A stretch of DNA of 64,000 nucleotides from positions 747,501 through 811,500 of the forward strand of contig NZ_CP062698.1 of NCBI RefSeq assembly GCF_018389385.1. The letters run 5' to 3'. Origin of the DNA: Anthocerotibacter panamensis C109. Lineage in GTDB: Bacteria; Cyanobacteriota; Cyanobacteriia; Gloeobacterales; Anthocerotibacteraceae. The notes under the pieces are model-generated. The model searched no databases. It was given only the letters and a program-made list of their open reading frames with translations, and was not told where the DNA came from. The translations under genes and the position numbers were made by a program. Every line of letters starts with the position of its first letter. The first letter of the stretch is position 1. Below are positions 1-9,767 of this stretch, piece by piece.

Positions 1-10
1 TGTTGCTGAA

Positions 11-646
11 TTGGACGCGAGGTGGAGCCCGTTGGCTGGAAAAACGCAAAAATTATTGCTCGGGATCGTAGGTGGACTGGTGGGTTTGGCCTTTATCGGA
101 GCCCCGATGATTGGGCTTGTCAGCAGTCTGCTCAATCCGGTAGCAGCACCCGCTGTTGCAGGCAAGGGTGAGGATGGTGGGGTTTTGCAAAAGCAGGCTT
201 CCGGCTACGAGATCGTTCTCAAGCGTGAGCCGAGTAATCTCAACGCGCTGCTCGGTCTAGCTGAGATTCGCCGTAAGCAAGGACGGGTCCAGGACACGAT
301 TGCGCTGCTCAAACAAGCCCAACAGTCCTCCCCAGACCCCAGCCTGACCATGAATATAGCCCAGCTCTACCAGCAGACCGGCCAGCCGATTCTAGCCCTT
401 GCTGAGTATGATGCGGTCTTGAGGGCGGTCCCCGACTATGCTCCAGCGCTCTTAGGCAAAGCGATCACACTCAAGATTGCAGGACAGATCAAGCCCGCGC
501 AGGAACTCTATCTCAAGGCGCTAGAGAAAGCTCCCAAGGAATTCAAACCCCAGATCACCCAGGCATTTGAGAGCGTTCCTGTCCCGGCACCTGCGCCGCC
601 CGCGCCCGCCTCTGTGCCGCCTGCCCCTGCGCTGCCCAAAAAATAG
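11..646 (+). CDS. TPR-repeat membrane-anchored protein (possibly 5' partial)
   Basis: About 211 residues from a TTG codon. The frame stays open back to the window edge (bases 2-10), so the true start may lie outside. A hydrophobic segment at about residues 14-37 looks like a membrane anchor. Residues ~60-175 carry TPR-like helix pairs with the usual small-residue/Tyr/Pro spacing, and the last 20 residues are a Pro/Ala-rich linker. TPR proteins of this sort act as scaffolds. No enzymatic motif is seen and the partner is unknown. Confidence 0.7.
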   Translation: MDARWSPLAGKTQKLLLGIVGGLVGLAFIGAPMIGLVSSLLNPVAAPAVAGKGEDGGVLQKQASGYEIVLKREPSNLNALLGLAEIRRKQGRVQDTIALLKQAQQSSPDPSLTMNIAQLYQQTGQPILALAEYDAVLRAVPDYAPALLGKAITLKIAGQIKPAQELYLKALEKAPKEFKPQITQAFESVPVPAPAPPAPASVPPAPALPKK

Positions 647-735
647 GAAGTCATCCGCCGTTGAGATTTACGAGCTTCTGCTCGTACACTAAAACTGGAA
701 GCGACTCGTTTTTATCAGCAGGACAACCAAAACCG

Positions 736-1821
736 ATGAATATTGGGGTTCCCAAGGAAATCAAAGACCAGGAATTTCGGGTTGGCTTGACTCCGGCAGC
801 GGCCCAGTACCTGCTTCTGCAAGGCCATCGGGTCTTCGTGGAACAAGGGGCGGGTCTAGGTTCCGGCTTCAGTGATGAACAGTACACTTCCTTGGGGGCG
901 ACGGTGGTGCCCTCTGCTGAGGAGGTCTGGCAGCAGGAGATGGTCGTCAAGGTCAAAGAACCCCTGTCCGAGGAATACGACTACCTATGCTCCGGTCAAC
1001 TGCTTTTTACCTATCTGCATCTAGCGGCTAATCGCCCCCTCACCGAAGCCCTAGTCCAGTCCGGCGCAACCTGCATCGCCTACGAGACCGTCGAACTAGA
1101 AGATGGTCGCCTGCCTTTGCTCACGCCGATGAGCATCATCGCCGGACGCCTCTCCGTCCAATTTGGAGCCCGTTTCCTCGAAAAACAGCAAGGTGGGCGG
1201 GGGGTGCTCCTCGGGGGTATCCCAGGGGTCCGTCCGGCCAATGTCGCCATCCTCGGCGGGGGGACCGTCGGGACGGAGGCTGCCCGTATGGCTGTGGGCT
1301 TGGGTGCACGCGTCCAAATCCTCGACATCAATGTAGACCGGCTCAACTACCTGGAGACCCTGTTCGGTTCGCGGGTCGAGTACCTCTACAGCAGTGCCCA
1401 GACGATCAGCGCCATTGTGCCCGATACGGACCTGTTGGTGGGAGCCGTACTCGTGACGGGCGACCGCGCCCCGACCCTCGTCACCCGTAAACAGGTAACA
1501 GCGATGCGCTCCGGCTCTGTGATTGTCGATGTGGCTGTGGACCAAGGCGGCTGCGTCGAAACCTTGCATACCACCTCGCATTCCCACCCGGTCTATGTCG
1601 AAGAGGGTGTCCTGCATTACGGCGTCCCCAACATGCCTGGAGCCGTACCCTGGACGGCGACCCAGGCACTGACCAATGTCACCCTGCCCTACATTACCCA
1701 ACTGGCGCGTTGGGGCACTGCGGCTCTAGAGCGCAATCCAGCACTGGCAAAGGGGTCCAATGTGGCTGGAGGGCGGGTGACGCACCCGATTGTCAGCCGC
1801 GTCTTCCCGGACCTAGCCTGA
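736..1821 (+). CDS. ald: Alanine dehydrogenase
   Basis: Catalyses NAD-dependent oxidative deamination of L-alanine to pyruvate and ammonia, or the reverse. The 361-residue product starts MNIGVPKEI at ATG 736, matching the family's N-terminus and usual ~370-residue length; in-frame codons upstream (from 661) add sequence not expected in the family. The catalytic Lys in KVKEP and His in YLHLA are visible. The Rossmann NAD site reads ILGGGTVGTEAA near residue 175. The stop overlaps the ATG of the next gene by one base, suggesting translational coupling. Confidence 0.93.
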   Translation: MNIGVPKEIKDQEFRVGLTPAAAQYLLLQGHRVFVEQGAGLGSGFSDEQYTSLGATVVPSAEEVWQQEMVVKVKEPLSEEYDYLCSGQLLFTYLHLAANRPLTEALVQSGATCIAYETVELEDGRLPLLTPMSIIAGRLSVQFGARFLEKQQGGRGVLLGGIPGVRPANVAILGGGTVGTEAARMAVGLGARVQILDINVDRLNYLETLFGSRVEYLYSSAQTISAIVPDTDLLVGAVLVTGDRAPTLVTRKQVTAMRSGSVIVDVAVDQGGCVETLHTTSHSHPVYVEEGVLHYGVPNMPGAVPWTATQALTNVTLPYITQLARWGTAALERNPALAKGSNVAGGRVTHPIVSRVFPDLA

Positions 1822-2294
1822 TGGCCCTCACGTTACCGACGTTTTCGTTCGAGCGGGAGTCCTTGATCGCAGCTCCGGTCGAGCAGGTCTTTGCCTTTCA
1901 CACCGATCCCCAAAATCTGCTGGTGATTACCCCGCCTGAGTATCGGCTCCGGTTACTTCAAGCGCCTACACCCATTGCTCGGGGGACTTTGGTAATCTTT
2001 GAGATCTCTTTTGGTGCTTTCACCTTGCCTTGGCTGTCGCGGATCAGTGAATTCGAGCCCCCTCAGTCCTTCACCGATATCCAGGAGTGGGGACCTTTTG
2101 CCCAGTACCGCCATACCCACCACTTCATCGCTACTACAGACATGCAGACCCTCCTGCGCGACACGGTGGTCTACACCCCGCCCCTCGGCTGGTGGGGACT
2201 CCCTACTGAGCCTTTCCTCATCCGCCCTTTCCTGGAAACCCTCTTTACTTTTCGCCACCAAAAGACCCAAGAACTGCTGCTTGACCGACGCTAA
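1821..2294 (+). CDS. SRPBCC (START-like) family protein
   Basis: 157 residues beginning MALTLPTFSFERES. It shows the SRPBCC pattern: an N-terminal strand leading to PVEQVFAFHTDPQNL, then a central LPWLSRISEFEPP / F.D.Q..GPF..Y.H.H segment and a C-terminal helix. Such folds bind hydrophobic ligands; the ligand here is unknown. The start ATG overlaps the ald stop in TGATG, so the two are probably cotranscribed. Confidence 0.8.
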   Translation: MALTLPTFSFERESLIAAPVEQVFAFHTDPQNLLVITPPEYRLRLLQAPTPIARGTLVIFEISFGAFTLPWLSRISEFEPPQSFTDIQEWGPFAQYRHTHHFIATTDMQTLLRDTVVYTPPLGWWGLPTEPFLIRPFLETLFTFRHQKTQELLLDRR

Positions 2295-2438
2295 AAATGT
2301 CAATTTTTGTATCGAAGAACACCTTTCCTGGGGAAATGGGGCTATAACAAAGGTAGTTCATCCAACGAATTGACTTAGTGAGTGGGCCGGGCGGTTAACA
2401 GACGGTACCACTGGGCCAAAAAAATGACCGATGAGCAG

Positions 2439-2472
2439 CGAGAACCCTAGGACTGATGGCTTAGGGTTCTCG
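2439..2472 (-). terminator. Hairpin between convergent genes
   Basis: An 11-bp perfect inverted repeat CGAGAACCCTA / TAGGGTTCTCG with a 12-base loop lies just past the stop of the HtrA gene. On the minus strand a run of seven T follows about 15 bases later. It probably terminates the htrA transcript and may also serve the convergent ald operon. Confidence 0.6.
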
Positions 2473-2480
2473 TCGTGATG

Positions 2481-3467
2481 CTATTGCGCGCTCTGGAACC
2501 GCGACTCGACCGGAGTGATGGTGAGGGTGATCTTCTCCAGACGACGAATCAAGGTCAGTACTGCGGGTACCCCCACCTGCTGGTCGGTCAAGAGACGGTG
2601 TAGACTGTCGAGGGTAGTGATAGCGTGGTCGCCGTAGCCCACAATCACATCCCCGTCGAGGACACCCGCTTGCTGGGCAGGCCCGCCCGCCTCCACTGAC
2701 ACCACCTGTACGCCCTGCTCCACCCGCAGGCTGTGAAAGCGAGCAATTCGGCGCGGGAGTGGGACATTTTGGCCGCCGATGCCGATGTAGCTGCGGCGCA
2801 CCCGGCCCTCTTTAATGAGCTGTCCGGCGACAAATTTGGCGGTATTAATGGCAATAGCGAAACAGATCCCCTGCGCTGGGAGAATGACCGCTGTGTTGAC
2901 CCCGATGACCTCGCCGTGGGAGTTGACCAAGGGGCCACCGGAATTGCCGGGATTGAGCGCAGCATCGGTCTGGATAATATTGTCGATGAGGCGGCCCGAT
3001 TTGGCCCGTAGCGAACGACCTAAAGCGCTCACCACTCCAGCGGTCACTGTGGTCTGAAATCCATAGGGATTGCCGATGGCGATGACCAGTTGCCCAGGGC
3101 GGATCGCCTGGGAATCGCCCAACTGCGTGTAGGTCAGTCGGGGGGCATCAATACGGACCACAGCGAGGTCTGTGTCTGGGTCGTCACCGACCATCTGGGC
3201 GGGATAGCTACGTCCATCGGACAGGGCGACTTCGATTTTGCCAGCACTGTGGACGACGTGGCTGTTGGTGAGGACGTAGCCATCTGGGGTGAAGATAAAC
3301 CCAGAGCCACTTCCTCGACCCGTGCGGTTGGTGACATCAAGGTTGACCACGGCTGGACTGACGCGCTCCGTGGCGCTGACTACCGCCTGAGAATACGCAT
3401 CTAAAAGCGCTCCGTCGGGGACGGGCTCCGAACTGGGATGGGTTATCCAATGAATAGGATGCTGCAT
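2481..3467 (-). CDS. HtrA/DegP-type serine protease with one PDZ domain
   Basis: 328 residues. The trypsin-like triad is complete: His70 in LTNSHVV, Asp100 in DTDLAVV, Ser176 in GNSGGPL. One PDZ domain follows at about 225-320. Start ATG 3467 has a clear AGGAG about 8 bases upstream. Unlike most HtrA proteins, no signal peptide or membrane anchor precedes the protease domain, so it may be cytoplasmic. It is transcribed divergently from the HxlR regulator at 3578, with about 110 bases shared between them. Confidence 0.9.
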   Translation of the reverse strand: MQHPIHWITHPSSEPVPDGALLDAYSQAVVSATERVSPAVVNLDVTNRTGRGSGSGFIFTPDGYVLTNSHVVHSAGKIEVALSDGRSYPAQMVGDDPDTDLAVVRIDAPRLTYTQLGDSQAIRPGQLVIAIGNPYGFQTTVTAGVVSALGRSLRAKSGRLIDNIIQTDAALNPGNSGGPLVNSHGEVIGVNTAVILPAQGICFAIAINTAKFVAGQLIKEGRVRRSYIGIGGQNVPLPRRIARFHSLRVEQGVQVVSVEAGGPAQQAGVLDGDVIVGYGDHAITTLDSLHRLLTDQQVGVPAVLTLIRRLEKITLTITPVESRFQSAQ

Positions 3468-3554
3468 AAAGTTTCTCCTGAGACACTCCTGTGGTCTTGA
3501 TCGTGCCCCTATCCGCTATAGTGTCAAAAGCACATTCCAAGCCGCAAGTAGGCA

Positions 3555-3566
3555 CTTACGCGTAAG
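3555..3566. promoter_or_regulatory. Palindromic operator candidate
   Basis: CTTACGCGTAAG is a perfect 12-base palindrome ending 11 bases before the ATG of the HxlR-type gene, in the htrA/HxlR divergent interval. Members of this regulator family often control themselves and a divergent neighbour through such a site. Binding is inferred, not shown. Confidence 0.4.
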
Positions 3567-3577
3567 GTACATACCCC

Positions 3578-3970
3578 ATGGTGCGTGAATCTTCTTCGCC
3601 TAGTATTCTCAATGCCCAGTGCGGCTCCCGGCTAGTCTTGGAGCGCATCGCCGATCGTTGGACCGCGATTCTCGTCTATACGCTAGCCCACGGGACCCGA
3701 CGCTATAGCGAGTTGCAGCGAGAGATCTCCGGGATTTCGCAAAAAATGTTGACCCAGACGCTCAGGAGTCTGGAGCGCGATGGCTTGGTGGAGCGCAAGG
3801 TCTATCCTGTGGTCCCGCCCCGAGTGGAATACACGCTCACGCCCTTGGGACAGACTTTGATCGAGCCGTTGGGGGCTATCTGTCGGTGGGCTGAGACGCA
3901 CTACCCCGAAATGGAGGCTGCACGGACCCGCCACAGCATGGAGCAGGCATTGACAGACCCTGCTGGGTGA
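3578..3970 (+). CDS. HxlR-family winged-helix transcriptional regulator
   Basis: 130 residues. The family pattern is clear: an N-terminal cysteine (AQCGSRLVLERIADRW), the helix-turn-helix RYSELQREISGISQKMLTQ, then LRSLERDGLVERKVYP and the wing VEYTLTPLGQTL. HxlR/HypR proteins often sense electrophiles or oxidants through the N-terminal Cys. The divergent htrA protease gene is the obvious candidate target. Confidence 0.9.
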   Translation: MVRESSSPSILNAQCGSRLVLERIADRWTAILVYTLAHGTRRYSELQREISGISQKMLTQTLRSLERDGLVERKVYPVVPPRVEYTLTPLGQTLIEPLGAICRWAETHYPEMEAARTRHSMEQALTDPAG

Positions 3971-4323
3971 CTTGTGCTACTCTTCATATGCTCTTTACGT
4001 GCCCTTTACGTTAGGTCTCTAAACTAAGAAGCGATTAGATCTAACGGTTCCGCCTCCCGCTTTAGTTGTTCTACCACTTCAGAATTGGGGCAAATAACCA
4101 AAAAGCCTCAGTTTCGACGTAGGTATTCATGCGGCTGGGGCAATATTAGGAAAGCCCTGGGCAAAACCTGTGAATAAACCTCCCAGGGCGTCCATATCTT
4201 CTACGGCTTGATGCAGTCAAGTGGTTTGGGGTTCCGGCAGTAGATACAAATTCCGTTGTACTGACCCCGTAGCGTACTGCTCAGTCTCCATAGCTCAAGG
4301 CGATGATTCCAACAAGAAGCGCC
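3971..4323. other. Intergenic stretch without a recognisable gene
   Basis: About 350 bases between the HxlR gene and the GUN4 gene. It holds an 8-bp inverted repeat GCCCTGGG/CCCAGGGC (4154-4161 and 4182-4189) and a weaker GTTAGGTC/GATCTAAC pair near 4010-4045. No convincing coding frame was seen. Confidence 0.4.
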
Positions 4324-4770
4324 CTACTGCGACCAAACTGGGTGGGCAAGTAGTGAGGCCATGACCCGGACACCACGGAGTTGGTTGCAGGAAGGGAGAT
4401 GGCCTTTGGCGGCGCTGAGGTCCCAGGTGAATTCTTCGGGATAGCGCGTCCATTCGTCGTTTTTGCGCCAGCCGATGAGCGGCCAGAGCTTGTCCCAGTT
4501 TTTTTGGCAGCCCAGCCAAAGCGCCCGTTGCACAGAAAATCCAAAGCGCCCGCCAGAGTGCTCCAGCCAGAGCGTGTTGATGACGCGCAGATCGGTGCTA
4601 GGGAAACGGTCTACTTCCGTGAAATAAAGCCAACTGCGTTTGACTGCTTGGGGTCCGGCCAGTTCACAGAGCTTTTGTAGGGTCAGCCGGTCCGCCCCTT
4701 GAAAATCCTGGCGGGCGAGCAGGTGTTGGAGTTCGGCGTAATCGAGGGTACTGGTGGAGGTGAGGACCAT
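4324..4770 (-). CDS. GUN4-domain protein
   Basis: 148 residues. The GUN4 core is recognisable: YAELQHLLARQDFQGAD near the start, LWLEHSGGRFGFSVQ in the middle and DKLWPLIGW...W toward the end. GUN4 proteins bind protoporphyrin and Mg-protoporphyrin and stimulate magnesium chelatase in chlorophyll synthesis. Cyanobacteria carry several paralogues, and this short single-domain one may not be the principal chelatase activator. It lies 60 bases downstream of pyrB on the same strand. Confidence 0.8.
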   Translation of the reverse strand: MVLTSTSTLDYAELQHLLARQDFQGADRLTLQKLCELAGPQAVKRSWLYFTEVDRFPSTDLRVINTLWLEHSGGRFGFSVQRALWLGCQKNWDKLWPLIGWRKNDEWTRYPEEFTWDLSAAKGHLPSCNQLRGVRVMASLLAHPVWSQ

Positions 4771-4830
4771 GAGAGCGGGTGCCCAGAGGTAGTTTTTGCA
4801 AGATGGAGTCGGGCTGAGGGCAGCCTTGTA

Positions 4831-5796
4831 CTAGGGCTTCCCGCCGCCTAGGAGGTAGAGCAGGGCCATACGCAGGGCGAGCCCTGTAGTCACTTGGCGG
4901 TCAATGAGGCTGAAGTCGGGGTCATCCATCAATTCCGAGGTCACTTCTACATCCCGATTAGTGGGGCCGGGGTGCAGGAATTTGACGGAGGGGGCGCAGA
5001 GCCTGAGGCGCTCATGGTTGAGGCCGAAGAGACGATGATATTCGCGCAGGCTGGGGATCAACTGCTGGTCGATGCGCTCCTGCTGGATACGCAGGGCCAT
5101 GACGAAGTGCGCCCCGCTCAGCGCGGTATCGAGCCGGTGATGGACCGTGGCCCCCAATTCGGTGAAGCCCTTGGGAACCAAAGTCGCCGGTCCTGCGAGG
5201 TGGACCTGTGCCCCGCAGCGCTGGAGTGCCCAGAGGTTGGAACGGGCGACCCTTGAGTGCAGGATATCCCCAACGATGACGACTTTTTTCCCCTCCAGGA
5301 GGCTGGGATGGGGGGCGTCGGGATTGAGGGCGTGGCAGAGCGTGTAGAGGTCGAGTAATCCCTGCGTCGGGTGTTCGTGTTGTCCGTCCCCGGCATTAAA
5401 GACCCGGACACCGCGCCGGTCTACATCCTGAGCGATGAGGTGTGGGACGCCCGGTTCGCGGTGGCGCACGATGAGGATGGCGACTCCCATCGCGCAATAG
5501 GTCCGAGCGGTATCGAGGATCGTCTCGCCCTTGGTGAGCGAGGAGGTTCCAGGATCGAAGTTGAGCACATCTGCCGAAAGCCCCTTGGCTGCCAACTCGA
5601 AGCTAGAGCGGGTGCGCGTCGAACTCTCAAAGAAGAGGTTGACGACAATCTTCCCGGAGAGGGTGGGGACTTTCCAGTTTTGGCGGGCGAGGACTCCCTG
5701 GAAGGTGTGGGTCGTCTTTAGCACAAGCTCGTACTCCTCAGGGGTGAAGTCCCGTAGTCCGAGGATATGCCGCCGCTGCCAGCCCAGTTCACCCAC
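4831..5796 (-). CDS. pyrB: Aspartate carbamoyltransferase catalytic subunit
   Basis: 321 residues. Carries out the committed step of pyrimidine synthesis, carbamoyl phosphate + aspartate to carbamoyl aspartate. The carbamoyl-phosphate loop [10 protein letters not shown] (about 58-67) and the HPTQGLLD motif (142-149) are intact, as are the C-terminal [10 protein letters not shown] and the following segment. Length fits the family. Translation appears to begin at GTG 5796; no upstream in-frame ATG exists. Confidence 0.95.
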   Translation of the reverse strand: MGELGWQRRHILGLRDFTPEEYELVLKTTHTFQGVLARQNWKVPTLSGKIVVNLFFESSTRTRSSFELAAKGLSADVLNFDPGTSSLTKGETILDTARTYCAMGVAILIVRHREPGVPHLIAQDVDRRGVRVFNAGDGQHEHPTQGLLDLYTLCHALNPDAPHPSLLEGKKVVIVGDILHSRVARSNLWALQRCGAQVHLAGPATLVPKGFTELGATVHHRLDTALSGAHFVMALRIQQERIDQQLIPSLREYHRLFGLNHERLRLCAPSVKFLHPGPTNRDVEVTSELMDDPDFSLIDRQVTTGLALRMALLYLLGGGKP

Positions 5797-5983
5797 CTGT
5801 ATGCCATCGCTTGGTTCTAGAGCATTCTAGCAAAGGCACGGACATCTATCGGAAGACAGGAGCGGCAGTGCGTAGATAAACCTATTCGCCCAGTCAAAAC
5901 CGACCGGGGTGCGCCGCAAGCTATCACTTCAAGCAAGGTAAAAAGCTGGAGGGGTATCCAGGAGCATTGCTGGTTGCTTTTAT

Positions 5984-6063
5984 GCGGATGGGGAGACTCG
6001 AACTCCCAAGGACGAATCCACTAGTCCCTCAAACTAGCGCGTATACCATTCCGCCACATCCGC
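5984..6063 (-). tRNA. tRNA-Leu (anticodon GAG)
   Basis: On the minus strand the 7-bp acceptor stem GCGGATG/CATCCGC closes the molecule. The anticodon stem CTAGT/ACTAG holds a loop TTGAGGG, giving anticodon GAG, which reads CUC and CUU codons. A short variable arm and a TTCGAGT T-loop follow, as in class II tRNAs. The 3' CCA is not encoded. No integrase or duplicated 3' end is seen nearby. Confidence 0.92.
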
Positions 6064-6165
6064 GTAGCTTTCCCATGATACGGGGCTGGAGGGGGCATCG
6101 TCAATCTGGACGCTTACACCCCAATTTATCTCAAGTCTAGAAAACCGCTATCGGCTGATCCCGCC

Positions 6166-6945
6166 CTAGTTTTCTAGCAGATCGGGCTGTTCGTGCACAA
6201 TCCGTTGGTACAAAGGCTGAAAACCGAGCCAGCCACTATAGGGATTGCCGACTTGGGTATGGGCGAGCCGCGCCTGTTCCTCTGGTATGGGCAAGGGATG
6301 ACCAGCCGCTTCGGCGAGCAGTTGAGCATGACAGCAGCGGTCCATCGTGATGAACCAATAGGCAGCTTCATCGACACTACCCCCGACGCTTAGCAGTCCG
6401 TGGTTGCGGAGGATGACGGCTTTGTGTGGACCGAGGGCTTCAGCGATGCGCCGCCCTTCGCACAGATCAAGTACCACGCCGGTGTAGTCTTCAAACAGAC
6501 CATGGTCTTCGTAGAAGGCACAGGCATCCTGCGTGAGGGGGTCGAGTTTGCGCCCGAGGCTAGCCCAGGCTTTGCCGTGCAGGGCGTGGGCGTGGGCGGA
6601 GGCCATCACTTCGGGTCGGGCGGCGTGGATCTGGGAGTGGATGGTAAACGCGGCCCGGTTCACGGGTCGGTCCCCCGCGACGACCTCGCCTTCGGCGTTG
6701 ACCAGAAGGAGGTCACGTACCCGGATATGCCCAAAGTAAACGCCAAGCGGATTGACCCAAAAGTGGTCCGGTTGCTCGGGGTCGCGGACGGTGATATGTC
6801 CGGCGATACCCTCGTCGTAGCCATAGAGCGCAAACAGGCGAAATGCTGCCGCCAACCGCTCCTTCAGGTGACGGCGTGCATCGGCAAGCTGCTCGAAGAC
6901 TGGTGGTTCGGGCATGGCGGGATGGGAGCGCGTGAGAAGCTGCAT
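6166..6945 (-). CDS. Class II aldolase/adducin family protein
   Basis: 259 residues. The zinc ligands of the family are present: SAHAHALHG (two His) and the later RNHGLLSVG His, plus GIAGHITVRD near the N-terminus. Relatives include fuculose-phosphate aldolase and ribulose-phosphate epimerase, but many members are uncharacterised, so the substrate cannot be assigned. Start at ATG 6945; an internal ATG at residue 11 is an alternative. Confidence 0.85.
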   Translation of the reverse strand: MQLLTRSHPAMPEPPVFEQLADARRHLKERLAAAFRLFALYGYDEGIAGHITVRDPEQPDHFWVNPLGVYFGHIRVRDLLLVNAEGEVVAGDRPVNRAAFTIHSQIHAARPEVMASAHAHALHGKAWASLGRKLDPLTQDACAFYEDHGLFEDYTGVVLDLCEGRRIAEALGPHKAVILRNHGLLSVGGSVDEAAYWFITMDRCCHAQLLAEAAGHPLPIPEEQARLAHTQVGNPYSGWLGFQPLYQRIVHEQPDLLEN

Positions 6946-7011
6946 GATAGCCCTGTAGATCGGTAGGATTCCTAACCTTTCTAGCCTATGTAGCGTGTAG
7001 CAACACAGCGG

Positions 7012-8067
7012 CTAAAGGACCGTCTTACCTTCCGGGAAAGCAAGATACGCTCCACTGCGCCGGTCATAGAGATGGCAGGTGCTCAAGACCTTCCACAGCA
7101 GCGACCCGCTAAATCGTTCCTCCCGGACCAAGGTGGGGTAGTGGTCGCGGAGGGCACAGTGGGCGCGGCGTAGGTGGTAGAAAGGGATGGTCGGGGCCAT
7201 GTGGTGGGGGATATGGACATTGATATCGTGGACGAGAAATTCTAGCCAGCGTGGGTAGCGGCAGTAGATCGTCGAAGCTAAATTGCTCATGACCGGGGAC
7301 CACTGCTGCCGGACCCAAAAAGGGACTTGCGGGTGCGTGTGGTGCATCAGGGTAATCGTGCTAAACCAAGCATGACCGAGCAGCCAGGGAATAAGCCAGT
7401 ACTTGACTACCCCCCAGACTCCGAGGTGCAGCGTGAGCACTGGGAAGAAGACCAGGGTAAAAATCACCACCCACCCTATCGAGAAGCGGACCTGTTCTTT
7501 TTGGTGCTCCTGCGGAAAATTTTTGAGGTCAAAGGCCATCGTCGCCCACTGATGTAAGGTTCCTGCCCACCAGCAACTGGTTCGGATGAGCCGATAGATA
7601 GCGCGTGGGCGGGGGGGTAGATGGCGGTAGACCGCCGGGGTTACAGGCCGCCAATCAATATCCTGCTCCAGACTGTTGGTATGGGCGTGGTGGTGGTCGT
7701 GGAGCAAGCGCCAGCTATGAAACGGATAGACAAGGGGCGTAAGCAGCAGATGCCCAAAAAAATAATTGAGGGGACGGGAGGTTGAGAATGAGCCGTGACC
7801 GCACTCGTGCCCGATCACAAACAATCCCCAGGCTGCTGTCCCCGCCAGAAACCACAGCACCGGCAACAACCAGGGAAAAGGGTTGATCCAAAGCGCTAAT
7901 TCTGCTCCGGTCAGAGCCATCAAGCTGGTGGCAATAGCCCACAACTGACGACCCACCCGGCACTCAAAACATGCTTTAGGAATAACAGCGATGATTTCGG
8001 AACGCTTGAGCCCGCCGCAGAGGGCTAACTGGTCTGCGGGGCTATGCGCACGCATCTGGGACTTCAT
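7012..8067 (-). CDS. Acyl-lipid fatty acid desaturase (DesA-like)
   Basis: 351 residues, a membrane di-iron desaturase. Its three histidine boxes are HECGH (87-91), HDHHH (123-127) and HIPHH (about residue 286). Four hydrophobic spans surround them. The pattern matches cyanobacterial delta-12 desaturases of glycerolipid acyl chains, which use ferredoxin and adjust membrane fluidity; a delta-15 enzyme is the main alternative. It stands alone between the aldolase gene and the CPBP protease gene, all on the minus strand. Confidence 0.88.
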   Translation of the reverse strand: MKSQMRAHSPADQLALCGGLKRSEIIAVIPKACFECRVGRQLWAIATSLMALTGAELALWINPFPWLLPVLWFLAGTAAWGLFVIGHECGHGSFSTSRPLNYFFGHLLLTPLVYPFHSWRLLHDHHHAHTNSLEQDIDWRPVTPAVYRHLPPRPRAIYRLIRTSCWWAGTLHQWATMAFDLKNFPQEHQKEQVRFSIGWVVIFTLVFFPVLTLHLGVWGVVKYWLIPWLLGHAWFSTITLMHHTHPQVPFWVRQQWSPVMSNLASTIYCRYPRWLEFLVHDINVHIPHHMAPTIPFYHLRRAHCALRDHYPTLVREERFSGSLLWKVLSTCHLYDRRSGAYLAFPEGKTVL

Positions 8068-8136
8068 GGACCACTCACGAATAGGCCATCGCGGTCTTTA
8101 CCCCGCGCTGTCTGCATAGAGTATAGCCGAACAGCT

Positions 8137-9483
8137 TCAGGCTCCGCCCAAGAGGAGTAGGGTGCCAAAAGTCACGCTATTGAAGCAGATATGCAGAAGG
8201 AGGGGGACAGCCAGATTACGCGTCCGGTAGTAACTATAAGCAAGGACGATACCCAAGACCGAAAGGGGCAAAAACTCTGCCGCGCTTTGGTGGATCGCCC
8301 CAAAGATAAACCCAGAGGCCACCATCGCCCAAGGGGCTGACATGACGGTGGTGAACCCCGAGAAGAGGAGCCCCCGAAAGAGCAACTCCTCAGATATCGG
8401 GGCTAGCAGGGCGACCGTCACGAAGAGAAGTACTCCAGCCCATGGGTTTTGGCTCTGTTGAATAACGGAAAGTAAAGGATTCCCGCCCCCGCCCTTGACC
8501 AACCCCTGGGTGAGAAGAGCCGCGCTCCAGACCAAGGGCAAGACAGCCAGATAAGCTCCCACGCCCCAGCTCAAACCCTGTACCCGCAGCCGCAGGATTT
8601 CAGCACGCGGATGAGCCCGCCCTATCCACCACCCAAAAAGAGCCAGCGCAACCAGCGTATCCAGCGCTTTGCTCAAGAAGACAAAGACAGCCAGCTTCAG
8701 ATCTGGAGCAGGGATGAGGCGGTCGAGGAGCGGTGTACCAAAATCGCGCAGGACAAAGGCAAGCATGAAAGAGGCCGTAAGCCAACCCACCACGACTAAA
8801 GTCGCATCGGTCAAGGTCCAGGGCACAGACCAGGATTGCTTCCATGTGCGCTTCTTAGCTGCCCACAGCCAGCCCTCGCGGATGAGCAGCACCAAACCCA
8901 AGAGGGTCGCAACAACCTGGAAACCGTTGACCCCAACTAATCGAAACAACGTATGGCGTGCCAGTTCCTGTTGGGCAGCTTTGCGTCCGGGGAGTGCCTG
9001 ACCTTGGAGGCGGTAGAGATCCGTCAGGCCCTCTTGCTGATACCAGCCCTGCAATGCCTTTCGGAGGATGGCTTCGCTGTTGGGCAACAGGTGGGGTGGT
9101 TGACCGTAAAGCCCGGTCAAGACCTGTCCAGGGGTTCCTGCTTTGGCCCAAAGCGCCAGCGCCTGTTGGGTCTGGCCGGATTTGGCTGCAAGCAATCCGA
9201 GTTTTAGCCGCAGGTCGGTCAGGTCTTCTTTGGCTCCGGCCTCCTGATACCCCTCGCGATAGCGGTCCCGAGTGGCGGCGATCGGGTCTTCAGGGAGCAG
9301 TTTTTGGACTAAACTCCCATACTCGGGGTCATCCTTGAGCCAGAGTAGCTGTAGTTGTAGGTCTTCGGTCGTGAGCGCAAGACTCTTCTGGCGAGCAGGC
9401 TGCAAAAAGGAGCCCAACAGGCTCGTAAGGATGAGGCTGGCAATCAGGATCGTCCAAACAACTACAAAATTGGTGCGCTGCAT
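8137..9483 (-). CDS. CPBP-family intramembrane glutamic protease
   Basis: About 448 residues from ATG 9483, which has AAGGTAAGG just upstream; a TTG at 9504 is a weaker alternative. An N-terminal membrane segment and a soluble TPR-like region (to ~residue 190) precede several membrane spans. The catalytic motifs of the CPBP (Abi/CAAX-protease-like) family follow: EELLFRG at about 365, FGAIHQ about 25 residues later, and HICFN near the C-terminus. The substrate is unknown. Long cyanobacterial members with this N-terminal extension are typical. Confidence 0.87.
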   Translation of the reverse strand: MQRTNFVVVWTILIASLILTSLLGSFLQPARQKSLALTTEDLQLQLLWLKDDPEYGSLVQKLLPEDPIAATRDRYREGYQEAGAKEDLTDLRLKLGLLAAKSGQTQQALALWAKAGTPGQVLTGLYGQPPHLLPNSEAILRKALQGWYQQEGLTDLYRLQGQALPGRKAAQQELARHTLFRLVGVNGFQVVATLLGLVLLIREGWLWAAKKRTWKQSWSVPWTLTDATLVVVGWLTASFMLAFVLRDFGTPLLDRLIPAPDLKLAVFVFLSKALDTLVALALFGWWIGRAHPRAEILRLRVQGLSWGVGAYLAVLPLVWSAALLTQGLVKGGGGNPLLSVIQQSQNPWAGVLLFVTVALLAPISEELLFRGLLFSGFTTVMSAPWAMVASGFIFGAIHQSAAEFLPLSVLGIVLAYSYYRTRNLAVPLLLHICFNSVTFGTLLLLGGA

Positions 9484-9767
9484 CGCCTTACCTTCGGGAA
9501 ACAAACAGAACTTCCAGGAGATTCTTCAGGAAAAAAGTCCTTAAGTTCATCATCTATATATAAAACCTCTGAGGGATTGCTGTATTCTGTAGGTGCTCAT
9601 CCCCTACGTGGCGCACCCCAGCTACTAGGAAATCTTTGCTTTAACCTTGAAGTCCGCTTGAAGTCTGCTGCTTTCCCCAGATCCCAACTCAATAAGCGGC
9701 CCTCTGTACCCCCCCTAGCTGAAGAGCTGCCTTTTGGTACCTTGCTAGCGCGTGTTAGGGGGGTCGT

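Noticed and set aside
4010-4016. GTTAGGT after CTTTACG, similar to the attC end at 26243-26255
   Set aside because: No complementary RYYYAAC core or stem lies upstream within 150 bases; treated as coincidence.
5984-6063. tRNA-Leu as a possible integration site
   Set aside because: No duplicated tRNA 3' end or integrase gene was found nearby, and adjoining genes are housekeeping.
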